Shown: positions 36,877 through 46,685 of the stretch, in pieces
How positions within the stretch are numbered: the stretch's first letter is position 1
Layout of the letters: the number at the start of each line of letters is the position of its first letter
Origin: Psychrobacter sp. UBA3483
Lineage (GTDB): Bacteria > Pseudomonadota > Gammaproteobacteria > Pseudomonadales > Moraxellaceae
Assembly (NCBI RefSeq): GCF_002377905.1
Contig: NZ_DFQS01000005.1
Span: 124,001-188,000, forward strand
DNA: 64,000 nt
Direction: 5' to 3'
Made by a program: the position numbers and the translations under genes
The notes under the pieces: generated by a model
Database searches by the model: none
Told to the model about the DNA's origin: nothing
Seen by the model: the letters and a program-made list of their open reading frames with translations, nothing else

Positions 36877-39174
36877 CTAACGATGGCGAATCTCAAAACT
36901 TTGATGAATCGGCTTTTTGATATTAAAGTCAAAGCCTATCGTTTGTGGCGTGATATCGATAATGTCATAGCGTTCGGTTAACTGCTCATCGAGCTCAAAG
37001 CGGGTAAAGTTGTTTGAGAAATATAACACGCCATCGGAGGTCAAACGGTTCATCGCGCGGTTGATAAGAGCAGCATGGTCACGCTGGACATCAAAGGTAC
37101 CTTGGAACTTTTTCGAGTTTGAAAAAGTTGGCGGATCGATAAAGATAATATCAAATTGTTCCGTATTACCTTTAATCCACTCAAAAATGTCAGCGGCGAC
37201 GAATTGATATTTATTGCTGCTGACATTTAAGCCATTTAAAGCAAAGTTTTGCTTGCCCCAATCAAGATAGTTTTGTGATAAGTCAACGCTAGTAACTTTT
37301 TTCGCGCCAGCCAATGCCGCGTGCACACTTGCCGTGCAAGTATAAGCAAATAAGTTCAGCACCGATTTGCCGAGGCTGTTGTCTTTGATACGGGCGCGCA
37401 TATTGCGGTGGTCAATAAACAAACCCGTATCGAGGTAATCGGTAAAGTTGACATACAAATACGCACCGTTTTCACGCGCAACATAAAACTTACCGCGTTT
37501 TTCGCTACTGCCTTGCTTGCTATATTGGTCATTACCCGATTGGCGTGCACGAGTTTTGATAAAGACTTGTTCGCGGTTAATATTGAGCACTTCGCGAATG
37601 CCCATCAAGGCCAAATTGAAACGCTTTTTCGCGGTCTCTACCGGAATGGTCTTTGGCGGCGCATATTCTTGCACGTGCACATAATCGCCATACAAATCAA
37701 TTGCCACTTTAAAGTCAGGCAAGTCAGCGTCGTATACGCGAATATTGCTGACAGTGTCTTTGCTAGCGAGTCTTTTAAGTTTGCCCAGATTTTTTTGCAA
37801 ACGGTTAATAAAATCTTGGCCTTCTTCCACGGTAATCTCACGCTTCTCAAAGCGACTAATGAGGCTACCTGTTTGCCCAGCAATCAAGGTGCCGTAGCGG
37901 AAATAAACGGTGATTGCCCCATTATGGCAGCGCAAGGTTTTTGGCTCTTTAATGGGCAAGATATCCACTTGTTCGACAATGGCTGCCAAGATACCAAGCA
38001 TCGGATTGACGCCACTACCCGCAAAGCTGTCTTGCAAAATAAGCCCAAGCGCTTGATATAATGGCTTAATCATCTCTTCATCGCCCAAACGCTCACCATA
38101 AGGTGGGTTGGTAATGACCAACGGATTGCTTAAGCGGCCATCATCGGCTAATGGCTTTAAAACGTGGCTGAGCTGGTTAAGGGCGCGCGTTTCAAGGTCA
38201 AGTAGCGGCAATAAATCCTGCAAACCTGCGGCAATCAAGTTCTTTTCTGTTGCGAGAATTGCGCCACTATCGGCATCGAATCCCAAAACAAGCGGCAAGG
38301 TATCAGGTTGTTCGTTGATAATCTCTAAAGCTTCACGAAAACGCGTCTGCGCATCGTCAATCATCTGTTGCCATAGTGCTTCATCATGATGTTGCCATTG
38401 ATAAAAGCCGAATTGATTGGCCGCTTTATCGATACCGACAGCATAATCGCAGTGCATGAGTAGCGCTTCAATGATGAAAGTACCAGAGCCGCACATCGGG
38501 TCGATTAGGGCGTTATAAAAAGGGGCATTACCGGCATCATTTTTCTTATGCCAACCCGCGCTATAGAGCAGTGCCGCCGCCAAGTTTTCTTTTAACGGCG
38601 CTTCGGTCATGGCAACGCGGTAGCCACGGCGGTGCAAACTGGTGCCTGATAAATCTAAATATAGCTCAGCTTGTTTGTCATTGACCGTCGCAAATACTGA
38701 AAAATCGGGATTTTTACTATCGACGTTAGGACGGCTGTCATAGATTTCATTAAAGGTATCGGCAATCGCATCTTTGATACGCAGCATGGCAAATTGTTGA
38801 CTGACGGCGACGCGCTTATCGACAGACAGACGAATGGCAAACGTCTGCTCTAAGCTAAATTGCTCGGTCCAATTGACTGATTTTGCTAAGCCATAGAGCT
38901 GTTCTGCCACATCGTATTCGGTATTGATGTTTTTACGTTTAATCAGCATCAAGACCCGCGACGCCACCCGCGACCATAAGCAAATGGTATATAAGTCGCG
39001 CAAGGAGCCGGTGACCGCCAAGCGACCCGTACTTTTCATCTCACTTGCAATGCCAAAACTGCTCAGCTCAGTCTGTAGCGGTGCTTCAAGCCCATCGGCA
39101 CAAGTAATAATAAGGTCAAGCGACAACTCTGCTGCAGCGGTTGATAAGGAGTTGGGCGTGGTGGTTTCGGTCAT
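36877..39174 (-). CDS. rlmL: Bifunctional 23S rRNA methyltransferase RlmKL
   Basis: 765 residues, longer than E. coli RlmL (702). ATG preceded by AGGTAACC. N-terminal half: THUMP domain (ADGLEAPLQTELSSFGI), then an N2-methyltransferase with DPMCGSGTFIIEALL and catalytic NPPYGERL, which methylates G2445 by family. C-terminal half: a second methyltransferase (RlmK, m7G2069) with VLNLFAYTCTASVHAALAGAKKVTSVDLS and DPPTFSNSKKF. Acts on 23S rRNA in ribosome assembly. Single-gene unit facing the Ter island. Confidence 0.96.
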   Translation of the reverse strand: MTETTTPNSLSTAAAELSLDLIITCADGLEAPLQTELSSFGIASEMKSTGRLAVTGSLRDLYTICLWSRVASRVLMLIKRKNINTEYDVAEQLYGLAKSVNWTEQFSLEQTFAIRLSVDKRVAVSQQFAMLRIKDAIADTFNEIYDSRPNVDSKNPDFSVFATVNDKQAELYLDLSGTSLHRRGYRVAMTEAPLKENLAAALLYSAGWHKKNDAGNAPFYNALIDPMCGSGTFIIEALLMHCDYAVGIDKAANQFGFYQWQHHDEALWQQMIDDAQTRFREALEIINEQPDTLPLVLGFDADSGAILATEKNLIAAGLQDLLPLLDLETRALNQLSHVLKPLADDGRLSNPLVITNPPYGERLGDEEMIKPLYQALGLILQDSFAGSGVNPMLGILAAIVEQVDILPIKEPKTLRCHNGAITVYFRYGTLIAGQTGSLISRFEKREITVEEGQDFINRLQKNLGKLKRLASKDTVSNIRVYDADLPDFKVAIDLYGDYVHVQEYAPPKTIPVETAKKRFNLALMGIREVLNINREQVFIKTRARQSGNDQYSKQGSSEKRGKFYVARENGAYLYVNFTDYLDTGLFIDHRNMRARIKDNSLGKSVLNLFAYTCTASVHAALAGAKKVTSVDLSQNYLDWGKQNFALNGLNVSSNKYQFVAADIFEWIKGNTEQFDIIFIDPPTFSNSKKFQGTFDVQRDHAALINRAMNRLTSDGVLYFSNNFTRFELDEQLTERYDIIDITPQTIGFDFNIKKPIHQSFEIRHR

Positions 39175-39363
39175 ACGGTTACCTGTGGGCTAAATTGATA
39201 AATAATGCACCTCAAAATTACGAAGTTTAAAATCGTGAGGTTTAACTGGCAATTTTACCATAATTACGAAGTGGATAGTTCAAAGTGGCAGTGTTTATGG
39301 CGCTGTGTTTAAAAGCTACGTTAAAAGAATGACGACTGACGGGGTTTTAAAATTACCGAGCCG

Positions 39364-40563
39364 TTATTCAGCATCTTTTTTCAATGGGTTTTCTTCAGTA
39401 ATCAGTTTGGTCGTGGTCGCAAAGGGTTTGGTGTCGATAGGATAATCGACATTTTTTGGCATCAGCAGGCGCATATGCGGGTAGGGGGTTGAAATATTCG
39501 CCTCATCAAAGGCGCGTTTAATATTTTCCCTCAAGCCTTCTTTAATCTTTGGCATACGCGCCACCGCCGCAGGCTTGACCCAAAAACGCACGATAAAGAA
39601 TACCCCATATTCGCCAATTTCATCGATGGTCGCTGAGGTTTCAGGGCGCTTTAATACCACTTCGCTATCAGCTAATACCTGCAAAATCACTTCGCGCGCT
39701 TTCTCAATATCATCTTCAAAAGCTATACGCATGCGAATATCAAAGCGTATAAAGTTTTTTGAGGTTAGATTGGTGACCACAGAAGAAGCAACGTTTGAAT
39801 TAGGGATAATAACGGTTATATTGTCGCGGGTTAAGACATGGGTCGTGCGTAAAGCGATGACTACAACCCGACCTTCGTTGTCATTGATATTCACCCAATC
39901 TCCCACTTGAAACGATTGCTCAAGTAAAATGGTAATGCCAGCGATAAAGTTGGCAAGCGTCGATTGAGCAGCAAAGCCGACCGCCAAACCAGCGATACCC
40001 AAACCTGCTACCAATGACACGATATCGAAGCCAAATTGTGCCATGACGCTGGCAAGACCTAAGACCAATAACAGCACGGATAAAATGTTCTTAAGCAGCT
40101 GCTCAATAGAGGCGTTTAGACCATAATGCTGTAAAACCTTATGAATAATTTGTCCAGATGACGTCCATAACACATAATAAATACCCGCCCAAGTACTGGC
40201 TTTGGCAGTAGCTTTGACCGTCTCCGGCTCAAAATTTAGCTGACTCATGATGGCTATCAAGCTGGTTACAATCCAAATATAGCGCAGTACTGAGCGAACA
40301 ATTTTAGACCGGCGTTCATTTAAGCGAATTCTAGTTTTGCTTTTTTTGATAATATAGATGGCAAGCCAATAAAAAAATCCCAATACCGCCAACAGTATTA
40401 GGATTTTGATGGCTGTGCTCACCAGTTCTACTGACTTAGAAGTCCAGTCGAGTGAGTCTTCTTCGATGGAGCCGCCGATAGCAATATATAGGCTGGTATG
40501 TAGGTCGCGAACAATCTCTTGAAAGAAATCAGTAATACCAGCGATTGCCATTGTTTTATCCAT
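39364..40563 (-). CDS. MscS-family mechanosensitive channel
   Basis: 399 residues. A 60-residue N-terminal stretch precedes four helices; the pore-lining helix reads SLVAGLGIAGLAVGFAAQSTLANFIAGI, followed by the beta domain QVGDWVNINDNEGRVVVIALRTTHV and a C-terminal alpha/beta domain. The extra N-terminal helix makes it an MscM-like medium channel rather than minimal MscS. It should open under hypo-osmotic shock in the inner membrane. Followed rightward (upstream) by the IS-like remnant at 40617-40669. Confidence 0.9.
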   Translation of the reverse strand: MDKTMAIAGITDFFQEIVRDLHTSLYIAIGGSIEEDSLDWTSKSVELVSTAIKILILLAVLGFFYWLAIYIIKKSKTRIRLNERRSKIVRSVLRYIWIVTSLIAIMSQLNFEPETVKATAKASTWAGIYYVLWTSSGQIIHKVLQHYGLNASIEQLLKNILSVLLLVLGLASVMAQFGFDIVSLVAGLGIAGLAVGFAAQSTLANFIAGITILLEQSFQVGDWVNINDNEGRVVVIALRTTHVLTRDNITVIIPNSNVASSVVTNLTSKNFIRFDIRMRIAFEDDIEKAREVILQVLADSEVVLKRPETSATIDEIGEYGVFFIVRFWVKPAAVARMPKIKEGLRENIKRAFDEANISTPYPHMRLLMPKNVDYPIDTKPFATTTKLITEENPLKKDAE

Positions 40564-40616
40564 GCAAGGTTTGGGTCTATATAAATTGAATCGTATAAAG
40601 AGCTTATAATAGAGCC

Positions 40617-40669
40617 TGTCCTCAATTCAATCAATAGACATCTAAATGCGCTAAAAATGGCTAAGTTTT
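40617..40669 (+). mobile_element. IS/MITE end remnant, 53 bp
   Basis: 48 of 53 positions match the reverse complement of 23355-23407, the right end of the MITE-like element. Only one end is present; no opposite TIR was found between here and the next gene. It looks like a decayed or one-ended copy. Confidence 0.6.
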
Positions 40670-40808
40670 AGCGCTAAATTCCCAATATCGAATAAGCGCA
40701 AACCGTTCAGCCAACTCGCAATCTGAGCATGCCTGCGTTTATTGATTTAAGCCATATTAATGTTAATTTTAATAAAGATAATGTCAATAAAATAGATTTA
40801 TCGGCCGA

Positions 40809-40844
40809 TTAGAAAGTGCCTTCTTATTAGAAAGTGCCTTCTTG
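40809..40844. repeat. 18-bp tandem duplication at gene end
   Basis: TTAGAAAGTGCCTTCTTA (40809-40826) and the almost identical TTAGAAAGTGCCTTCTTG (40827-40844) are head-to-tail. The second copy contains the last codons and stop codon of the flavin reductase gene; the first is downstream of the stop. Confidence 0.85.
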
Positions 40845-42323
40845 AGTATCGTGATACTGATAAGGAATTTTCATCATACGCTGCACATCACGTAACGCCG
40901 TACGCAGACCTTCTAGTATCGTCGGATGATAAAAAGGCGTATCGAGCATGTGTTTGATACTCATATCGTTGGTAATCGCCATTGCCAATATATGACCAAT
41001 ATATTCCGCATCAGGCGCAATCATACTTGCACCCAAGATTCTATCTGTCTTTTTGCAACCATAAATGTGCAGTAAGCCACAATTGACACCCATCACACGG
41101 CTACGACCTTGATTATCAAAGCTGACTTTACCAATCACGTATTCAAGCTCTGGATTTGCTTGTATTTCAGGTAGCGACATACCGACGTTGACGATTTGTG
41201 GCGAACAAAATACGATAGAAAACGGCGTGGCAGTTGGGCGAATATAAGCATCGCTATTATTGTTACAGACCAGACTACCAGCACTAAAGCCTTCATCGCT
41301 CGCGACATGCAATAAAGGTAGGTTGGCATTGGCATCACCAACAATATAGACTTCTAGATCACCAATTTTACCTGTTTTTTTATCGAGCTGCTTTGGACGA
41401 TTTTTGTCATCAAGCTCAACGCCCAAGTTTTCAACGCCTAAGGCTGCGATATTATTGCGTCGACCCGTAGCGACCAGTACATACTCGCCCTGCCACTGCC
41501 TCGTTTTACCAGCGCTGTCTTCGTAGTCTATAAAAGCAGCTGCACCATCGTTACTAGCTGCTTGCTGACCGACGTCGTTAATCTTGCTACCCAAATGCAT
41601 GGTCAGCTCACGACTTAAGCAATCAATGGCTTTATTACTGATATCCTCATCTTTTAAACCGGCGACGCGTTTGTCACGATTAAAAAGTGTCACCTCGACG
41701 CCTAAACGTTTAAAGGCTTGGGCAAGTTCTAAGCCGATGGCACCTGCGCCGACGACAGCGAGAGACTTTGGCAAATCAGCCAGCTCAAAGACGGTGTCGG
41801 AAGTCAGTAAGGTCTCACCAAGTTTATCAGCCCAATTATCGGGGACAAAAGGCGTGCTACCAGTTGCCACAATAATCTTATCGGCTTCAATGAGTTCATC
41901 ATTGACCTCAATAAGACCTTGTTGATTGATGTAAGCGCGACCCGCTATTTTTGTCTCAGCAGGCCAGCTTTCCACTTGCTGTTGCACATAATTGGCAAAG
42001 TGATTGCGTTCGGCGCGAACCCGCTCCATCACTTGTTTGCCATCTATTTGAGCAGTAGCATGAATACCAAACTCGCCAGAATGGTTGGTATCATGGGCGC
42101 GATCGGCAGCAGCGATGAGAAGTTTACTCGGCATACAGCCGACGGCAATACAAGTCGTTGACCAATAGCCGTCATTAATAATGAGGACGTCGTCTTTTAG
42201 TTTTCTGGCTTGGCGAAAGGCGTTTTGACCGGCGGTACCGGCGCCGATGACCGCCACCGATACCTTGCGCGTCGCTTTTCTATCAGTGTTATTATCGGCA
42301 GTGCTGTCAGTCTGTTGATTCAT
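40827..42323 (-). CDS. Flavin disulfide reductase, dihydrolipoamide dehydrogenase family
   Basis: 498 residues from ATG 42323 with GAGAG upstream; the longer frame starts without an SD. FAD-binding GAGTAGQNAFRQA, the redox pair in TTCIAVGCMPSK (CxxxxC), NAD-binding VVGAGAIGLELAQAF, TGRRNNIAALG, FAD C-terminal YIVGDANANLPLLH and the dimer-interface HPTILE with the catalytic His. It is a paralogue of E3 with a Thr/Ser/Asn-rich N-terminal extension and no pyruvate dehydrogenase neighbours, so it may reduce another disulfide or quinone-type substrate. Confidence 0.87.
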   Translation of the reverse strand: MNQQTDSTADNNTDRKATRKVSVAVIGAGTAGQNAFRQARKLKDDVLIINDGYWSTTCIAVGCMPSKLLIAAADRAHDTNHSGEFGIHATAQIDGKQVMERVRAERNHFANYVQQQVESWPAETKIAGRAYINQQGLIEVNDELIEADKIIVATGSTPFVPDNWADKLGETLLTSDTVFELADLPKSLAVVGAGAIGLELAQAFKRLGVEVTLFNRDKRVAGLKDEDISNKAIDCLSRELTMHLGSKINDVGQQAASNDGAAAFIDYEDSAGKTRQWQGEYVLVATGRRNNIAALGVENLGVELDDKNRPKQLDKKTGKIGDLEVYIVGDANANLPLLHVASDEGFSAGSLVCNNNSDAYIRPTATPFSIVFCSPQIVNVGMSLPEIQANPELEYVIGKVSFDNQGRSRVMGVNCGLLHIYGCKKTDRILGASMIAPDAEYIGHILAMAITNDMSIKHMLDTPFYHPTILEGLRTALRDVQRMMKIPYQYHDTQEGTF

Positions 42324-42400
42324 ATTACTCTCAAATGAAAAAGGTTTTATCGTAGTCGATAGAGGTAAACAAAGAAAATTGGCAAACAACCATAAAAATC

Positions 42401-42898
42401 TTAAAGCGCAAGCGTGGCAAGTAAACGTTCGGTATAGCCGGCTGCACGTAGATTGCGCTGCGCATGGGTAAGTGTGCCATTTTTATCAAATACAAAGGCT
42501 GAGCGTACAAGACCTAAGCTGACTTTGCCATACATATTTTTTTCTTTAATTACATCAAAGTATTGGCACAATTTTTCATCACTATCGCTAATAAGGGGAA
42601 TATGCAGATTGTATTTAGCAATGAATTTTTCGTGAGACTCAACGCTATCGCGCGAGACACCGATGATATCGTAGCCCAATTCATCAAACTCATTGATACG
42701 AGTAGTAAATTCTGTCGCTTGCGTGGTGCAGCCTGGGGTATTGTTTTTTGGATAAAAATATAAGATAAGCCCTTTATCGGTATTGGCAACCAGCTCTTTT
42801 AGGCTGATGTCGTCATGAATAAAGTTGCCGTTTAGCTCGCGCACGATTGTGACTGGAAAATCGGGCAGGGCAAGGTTCTCGGTGGTCGGCTTAGCCAT
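42401..42898 (-). CDS. bcp: Peroxiredoxin, Bcp/PrxQ type thiol peroxidase
   Basis: 165 residues. Peroxidatic Cys in FYPKNNTPGCTTQATEF (conserved TPGCT); the resolving Cys five residues later in classical PrxQ is replaced here (CTTQAT), so it would be a one-Cys or use the later Cys in DEKLCQYFD. Reduces H2O2 and organic peroxides using thioredoxin, by family. ATG preceded by AAGGAT. It lies 78 bp upstream of the flavin disulfide reductase gene in the same direction, suggesting a shared redox unit. Confidence 0.92.
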   Translation of the reverse strand: MAKPTTENLALPDFPVTIVRELNGNFIHDDISLKELVANTDKGLILYFYPKNNTPGCTTQATEFTTRINEFDELGYDIIGVSRDSVESHEKFIAKYNLHIPLISDSDEKLCQYFDVIKEKNMYGKVSLGLVRSAFVFDKNGTLTHAQRNLRAAGYTERLLATLAL

Positions 42899-43009
42899 TA
42901 TAAAATCCTTATTAGTTTCGATTATGCGTATATTATGGTAGGTGGTCTTATTATAGGCAGATTAGCAGAAATAAATCCTCAGTTTTACATTTCACTTATT
43001 CATTCGCAA

Positions 43010-43038
43010 CAAAAAAGACTGGCAATAACCAGTCTTTT
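43010..43038 (-). terminator. Terminator of small secreted Cys protein gene
   Basis: Minus strand: AAAAGACTGG / CCAGTCTTTT hairpin with TTATTG loop followed by six T, about 30 bp after the stop codon. Confidence 0.85.
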
Positions 43039-43068
43039 GTATTCTGTAGCAAATATTTTTTAAGTGGC

Positions 43069-43398
43069 TTAAGCAGGTTTTTGTGGCTGTTTTAAGTCCA
43101 AGCCAACGGTGCACTGTTGCAAGTCTTTTTGCATTTTTTTCACGTAAGGTAGACCTGATGGGTCTTTTTTGTCTCGCGCGTAGCTTTCGATTTCCCACAT
43201 CTGACCGATGGTCATATTACTGCGCACACCGATGGTACATTTGCATAACTTGGTCGCTGTATTTTTGTCAGCGACTTTATATTTTACCGCGCCATTGACA
43301 CAAGTGTTGATATTATCCTGTTTTATGTCGGCCGCATTTGCTTGTGGTAATGCAAATAGAGCAGCAAGGGCTAGGGGTAATACGGGCAAAAACTTCAT
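43069..43398 (-). CDS. Small secreted protein with conserved cysteines
   Basis: 109 residues from the ATG at 43398, whose SD AGAGG is spaced about 6 bases; the ATG at 43404 sits on the SD itself. Signal peptide MKFLPVLPLALAALFALPQANA cut before ADIKQ. The mature part has four Cys (NTCVNG, LCKCTIG, QQCTVG), enough for two disulfides, and a Lys-rich C-terminus ending in PQKPA. Family not recognised; probably periplasmic. Confidence 0.8.
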   Translation of the reverse strand: MKFLPVLPLALAALFALPQANAADIKQDNINTCVNGAVKYKVADKNTATKLCKCTIGVRSNMTIGQMWEIESYARDKKDPSGLPYVKKMQKDLQQCTVGLDLKQPQKPA

Positions 43399-43748
43399 AA
43401 ACATCCTCTACGGGTCGCGTCAATTTCTCAGATTTTTATATAAAATCTTGGTAGTGTTATGTGGTCACAGGTTTGATGACTCATATAAATAGCTCTATAT
43501 CAGTAACTATATATCGGGAACTGTAAAAGCCTTTTTTATTTATATCACTCATTATGTTTTAGTAAACCGGCAGTAGGTATCGCTTGTGACTGACATAGTC
43601 GCCCATACCATAACAAGTAAATTGCTTAAAATACAACGGTAGCGTGCTGTGTTAATGCAAGCAAATGTTGCGCAAATGTTTAATGAGCCGTTGCACTAAG
43701 ACAATAATAAGGACATTTTTATATAATTAACAGAACATTTTCAAAGGT
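43399..43748. other. 350-bp gap between Cys-protein gene and queC
   Basis: No gene. Short near-duplicate GCAAATGTTGCGCAAATGTTT around 43660. Promoter of the leftward Cys-protein gene expected near 43450. Nothing else recognised. Confidence 0.5.
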
Positions 43749-44561
43749 TTATGAAAACCCTTTAGACTGATAACGGGTAGGATCAGCAACCCCAGCTTGG
43801 ACAAATCCTTGCCGACGCAGGACGCAGCTGTCGCAAACACCGCAAGCAAGGCCGTGGGCATCTGCTTGATAACAAGAAATTGTCTGCCTATAATCGACCC
43901 GGAGCGCTAAACCAAGCTCAATGGTTTTGGCTTTGCTTAAATGCTGCAGCGGTGTTTGAATTGATAATTGGTGACCGTTGACTCCAGCTTTGGTCGCAAG
44001 GTTTGCCAGATGTTCGAATGCAGCGATATATTCTGGGCGGCAATCAGGGTAGCCGGAATAATCGACCGAGCTGACACCGATGACGATATGATTGGCATCG
44101 GTGACTTCGGCGACAGCCAAGGCATAAGATAAAAAGATGGTGTTACGTGCCGGCACATAAGTGTTTGGAATGGCATTATTATCGGCGTTATCGACATCGC
44201 GATTGTTACTCGGGAATTTATCGGTATCGCCATCAGGGACGACCATACTGTGGTCGGTGAGTGATGAGCCACCAAGCTGAGCGATATCGATATCAATGAT
44301 GCGATGGTTAACGTTTGCCGTCTCAGCGATGGCTTTGGCAGCGACAAGCTCACTATTATGTCGTTGACCATAGTTAAAACTAACCGCCGTCACAGACGCA
44401 TAACGTGCCTTTGCCCAGTACAAACACGTCATGGAATCAAGCCCGCCTGATAGCAGCACGACGGCATTTTGGCTTTTATGCAGTGCTGCTAAATCAGCAT
44501 TATCTTTGAGACTAGGAGAGGAGGTTGGCGCAGTTACGTAAGTCATAATATTGTCTATCAT
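43749..44561 (-). CDS. queC: 7-cyano-7-deazaguanine synthase
   Basis: 270 residues. Converts 7-carboxy-7-deazaguanine to preQ0 with ATP and ammonia. PP-loop VVLLSGGLDSMTCLYWA (SGGxDS), FNYGQRHNSEL, VDYSGYPDCRPEY, and the zinc site at the C-terminus ACGVCDSCVLRRQGF with CxxCxxC plus the upstream Cys (SCYQADAHGLACGVC). Start is ATG 44561 or 44546; neither has a strong SD. Divergent from ttcA, another PP-loop enzyme. With the VUT transporter, it shows active queuosine metabolism. Confidence 0.95.
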   Translation of the reverse strand: MIDNIMTYVTAPTSSPSLKDNADLAALHKSQNAVVLLSGGLDSMTCLYWAKARYASVTAVSFNYGQRHNSELVAAKAIAETANVNHRIIDIDIAQLGGSSLTDHSMVVPDGDTDKFPSNNRDVDNADNNAIPNTYVPARNTIFLSYALAVAEVTDANHIVIGVSSVDYSGYPDCRPEYIAAFEHLANLATKAGVNGHQLSIQTPLQHLSKAKTIELGLALRVDYRQTISCYQADAHGLACGVCDSCVLRRQGFVQAGVADPTRYQSKGFS

Positions 44562-44818
44562 TGGTTTCAGAAATTTGAAAAATTTGAGTTTTGAGAATGG
44601 GTTATTTTAATAAAGGTGGCATTATTACATAACTTTGAAGGTAGGGTTCATTGCGATTAAACTGAAATAACAATAGGCTTAAAAAGCCATTAATTTTGTG
44701 CGACTTTTCAATCTGTTAGCAAAATTTGTTATAATCGCTGCTTTTAAAGCCCAACTGCTGAAAAATATTGCTAATTGCTTTGTAGTAAAATCAGCTTTGT
44801 AAAGATATTGAGTACCTT

Positions 44819-46006
44819 ATGACCGTCGAGACCTTGTTTACGCCTAAAATTCCTTCTCAGTTTGATGAAGCCTCTTCGAAAACCAGTGCTACCGATACTG
44901 GCTGGGATAGTTATGCTGAAGATACTGATAGTATGAGGTATGACGACATTGCTGGCGCGGCTATAAGTAATAATACCGCTGAGCAAACATCCTCTACGCA
45001 AATTTTACCGACTGAAACGGCAGAATTTCGCAAGCTACAAAAAAAGCTACGCCGCCAAGTATCATGGGCGATTCGCGATTTTAATATGATTGAAGATGGC
45101 GATGTAGTCATGGTTTGCGTCTCAGGCGGCAAAGACAGCTATACGTTGCTCGATATCTTATTGCTGCTCAAACGCATTGCCCCGATTAGCTTTGATATCG
45201 TCGCGGTAAATCTTGATCAAAAGCAGCCCGGTTATCCAGAAGATATTTTGCCCGCTTATTTGAATGAGCAAGGTATCGCCCATTATATTTTAGAAAAAGA
45301 CACGTATAGTATTGTCAAAAGCGTAGTGCCAGAAGGTAAAACGTATTGCTCGGCCTGCTCACGCCTGCGTCGCGGTTCGCTATATGGTTTTGCCAAACAA
45401 ATCGGTGCCACCAAAATCGCTCTTGGCCATCACCGCGATGATATGCTCGCGACTTTCTTTTTAAACTTATTCCACGGCGGCGCGCTGAAATCCATGCCAC
45501 CAAAACTGCTAAGCGATGATAAACAAAACTTGCTGATTCGTCCGCTTGCTTATGTTGAAGAAAAAGACATCATTGAATACGCGCGTTTAAAAGAATTTCC
45601 GATTATTCCGTGTAATCTATGCGGTAGCCAAACCAATCTGCAACGCGCAATTATCAATGACATGCTCCGTGAATGGGACGACGCTCACCCGCAGCGTTTG
45701 GCGTCTATTTTTAAAGCCATGCAAAACGTTGCACCGTCACAATTAGCCGATCGTGAGTTGTTTGACTTTGAAACCTTAAGCATAGAGCGCGATAACAATG
45801 AGCGCTTATTTGAAGGCGATAATATCCAAGCAGGGCAGAGGGATAGTTTGGCTGCGATTGGTTTGCCTATAGCACCCAAAACCCAAGTCTTTAATTCGAA
45901 GTTTGCCAGTCATCAGGACCCTAACCAGCAAGCGGAAACAGCGGATAATACTACAAAAAATAATCGCAACACGCAAAAAATCCCTACTATTAATCCGGTG
46001 ATTTAA
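44819..46006 (+). CDS. ttcA: tRNA 2-thiocytidine(32) synthetase
   Basis: 395 residues; E. coli TtcA has 311. The core (residues about 65-330) has the PP-loop [16 protein letters not shown] at about residue 100 and the Fe-S Cys pair in [17 protein letters not shown], with further Cys in [14 protein letters not shown]. It thiolates C32 of some tRNAs. An N-terminal about 65-residue acidic extension and a C-terminal about 55-residue Gln/Asn-rich tail are extra and low-complexity; both are in the reading frame with normal codon use. Convergent with fixH and followed by a terminator. Confidence 0.94.
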   Translation: MTVETLFTPKIPSQFDEASSKTSATDTGWDSYAEDTDSMRYDDIAGAAISNNTAEQTSSTQILPTETAEFRKLQKKLRRQVSWAIRDFNMIEDGDVVMVCVSGGKDSYTLLDILLLLKRIAPISFDIVAVNLDQKQPGYPEDILPAYLNEQGIAHYILEKDTYSIVKSVVPEGKTYCSACSRLRRGSLYGFAKQIGATKIALGHHRDDMLATFFLNLFHGGALKSMPPKLLSDDKQNLLIRPLAYVEEKDIIEYARLKEFPIIPCNLCGSQTNLQRAIINDMLREWDDAHPQRLASIFKAMQNVAPSQLADRELFDFETLSIERDNNERLFEGDNIQAGQRDSLAAIGLPIAPKTQVFNSKFASHQDPNQQAETADNTTKNNRNTQKIPTINPVI

Positions 46007-46041
46007 ATCATATAGACAGTAATTTTTATAACATTAACGTC

Positions 46042-46079
46042 AAAAAAAACCAGCGCATTATTCATTAATGGCTGGTTTT
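46042..46079. terminator. Bidirectional terminator ttcA / fixH
   Basis: Stem with AACCAGC / GCTGGTT and inner CATTA / TAATG pairs; T-runs on both strands (seven A on the left side). Confidence 0.85.
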
Positions 46080-46103
46080 CTAGTATTTATTTAACGTTAA
46101 CAA

Positions 46104-46685
46104 TTAACTTTTGGCAAAAACAGGTAAAGGATTAAAGCTCACCTCTGAGCGTGGTAATTTTGCCACATCCTGCATGCGCCAATCATTCTTTCCATCATAA
46201 CTGACTTGCAAATAATATTTGCCTTTTACGTCATCCAGATCGACTTTTGCCGTGTACTTGTTACCTGCTTGGTGCTTGAGTACCGCATCACGGTCTTTTT
46301 TAATGTCGGTGGCATGCGAGATAGACAACTCTAACGCATCAGGATAGGTCAACGGCTCACCGTTCAATAACTTACCTGACTGCAAGCTCTGCTCAGGATA
46401 GTTGAGATAAAACACGACATCGCCATTATCGGCAAACTGCATCTTGCCATGTAAATCTAAATCATAGGTCAGCTTGTCGCGTGAAACGTCATGATATAGG
46501 GTTTTGCCATCCATATACCAATCGTCGCGTACCACGCTATCACGGATTTGATAAGAGTAATAAACAAACCAAATACAAGCAATGACCACAAAGGCGGGCA
46601 TGCCAATGACAAAGATAACCACCATATAGTTTTTATACCATGGCTGACTGTCTTGATGCTTAAAGTTCGGTGCTGGACTAGACAT
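46104..46685 (-). CDS. fixH: FixH-family cytochrome oxidase maturation protein
   Basis: 193 residues. ATG preceded by AGG. One membrane helix near residues 18-45 (NYMVVIFVIGMPAFVVIACIWFVYYS), preceded by the conserved PWYKNY; the rest is periplasmic beta domain (DGKTLYHDVSRDKL, FYLNYPEQSL, GKYYLQVSYDGKNDWRM). FixH takes part in copper delivery and assembly of cbb3 oxidase. It follows ccoG by 198 bp, same strand. ccoI and ccoS, usually neighbours, are not in the window. Confidence 0.88.
   Translation of the reverse strand: MSSPAPNFKHQDSQPWYKNYMVVIFVIGMPAFVVIACIWFVYYSYQIRDSVVRDDWYMDGKTLYHDVSRDKLTYDLDLHGKMQFADNGDVVFYLNYPEQSLQSGKLLNGEPLTYPDALELSISHATDIKKDRDAVLKHQAGNKYTAKVDLDDVKGKYYLQVSYDGKNDWRMQDVAKLPRSEVSFNPLPVFAKS

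Noticed and set aside
37408..38061. 217-residue plus-strand frame
   Set aside because: Antisense to rlmKL with no SD or recognisable domain.
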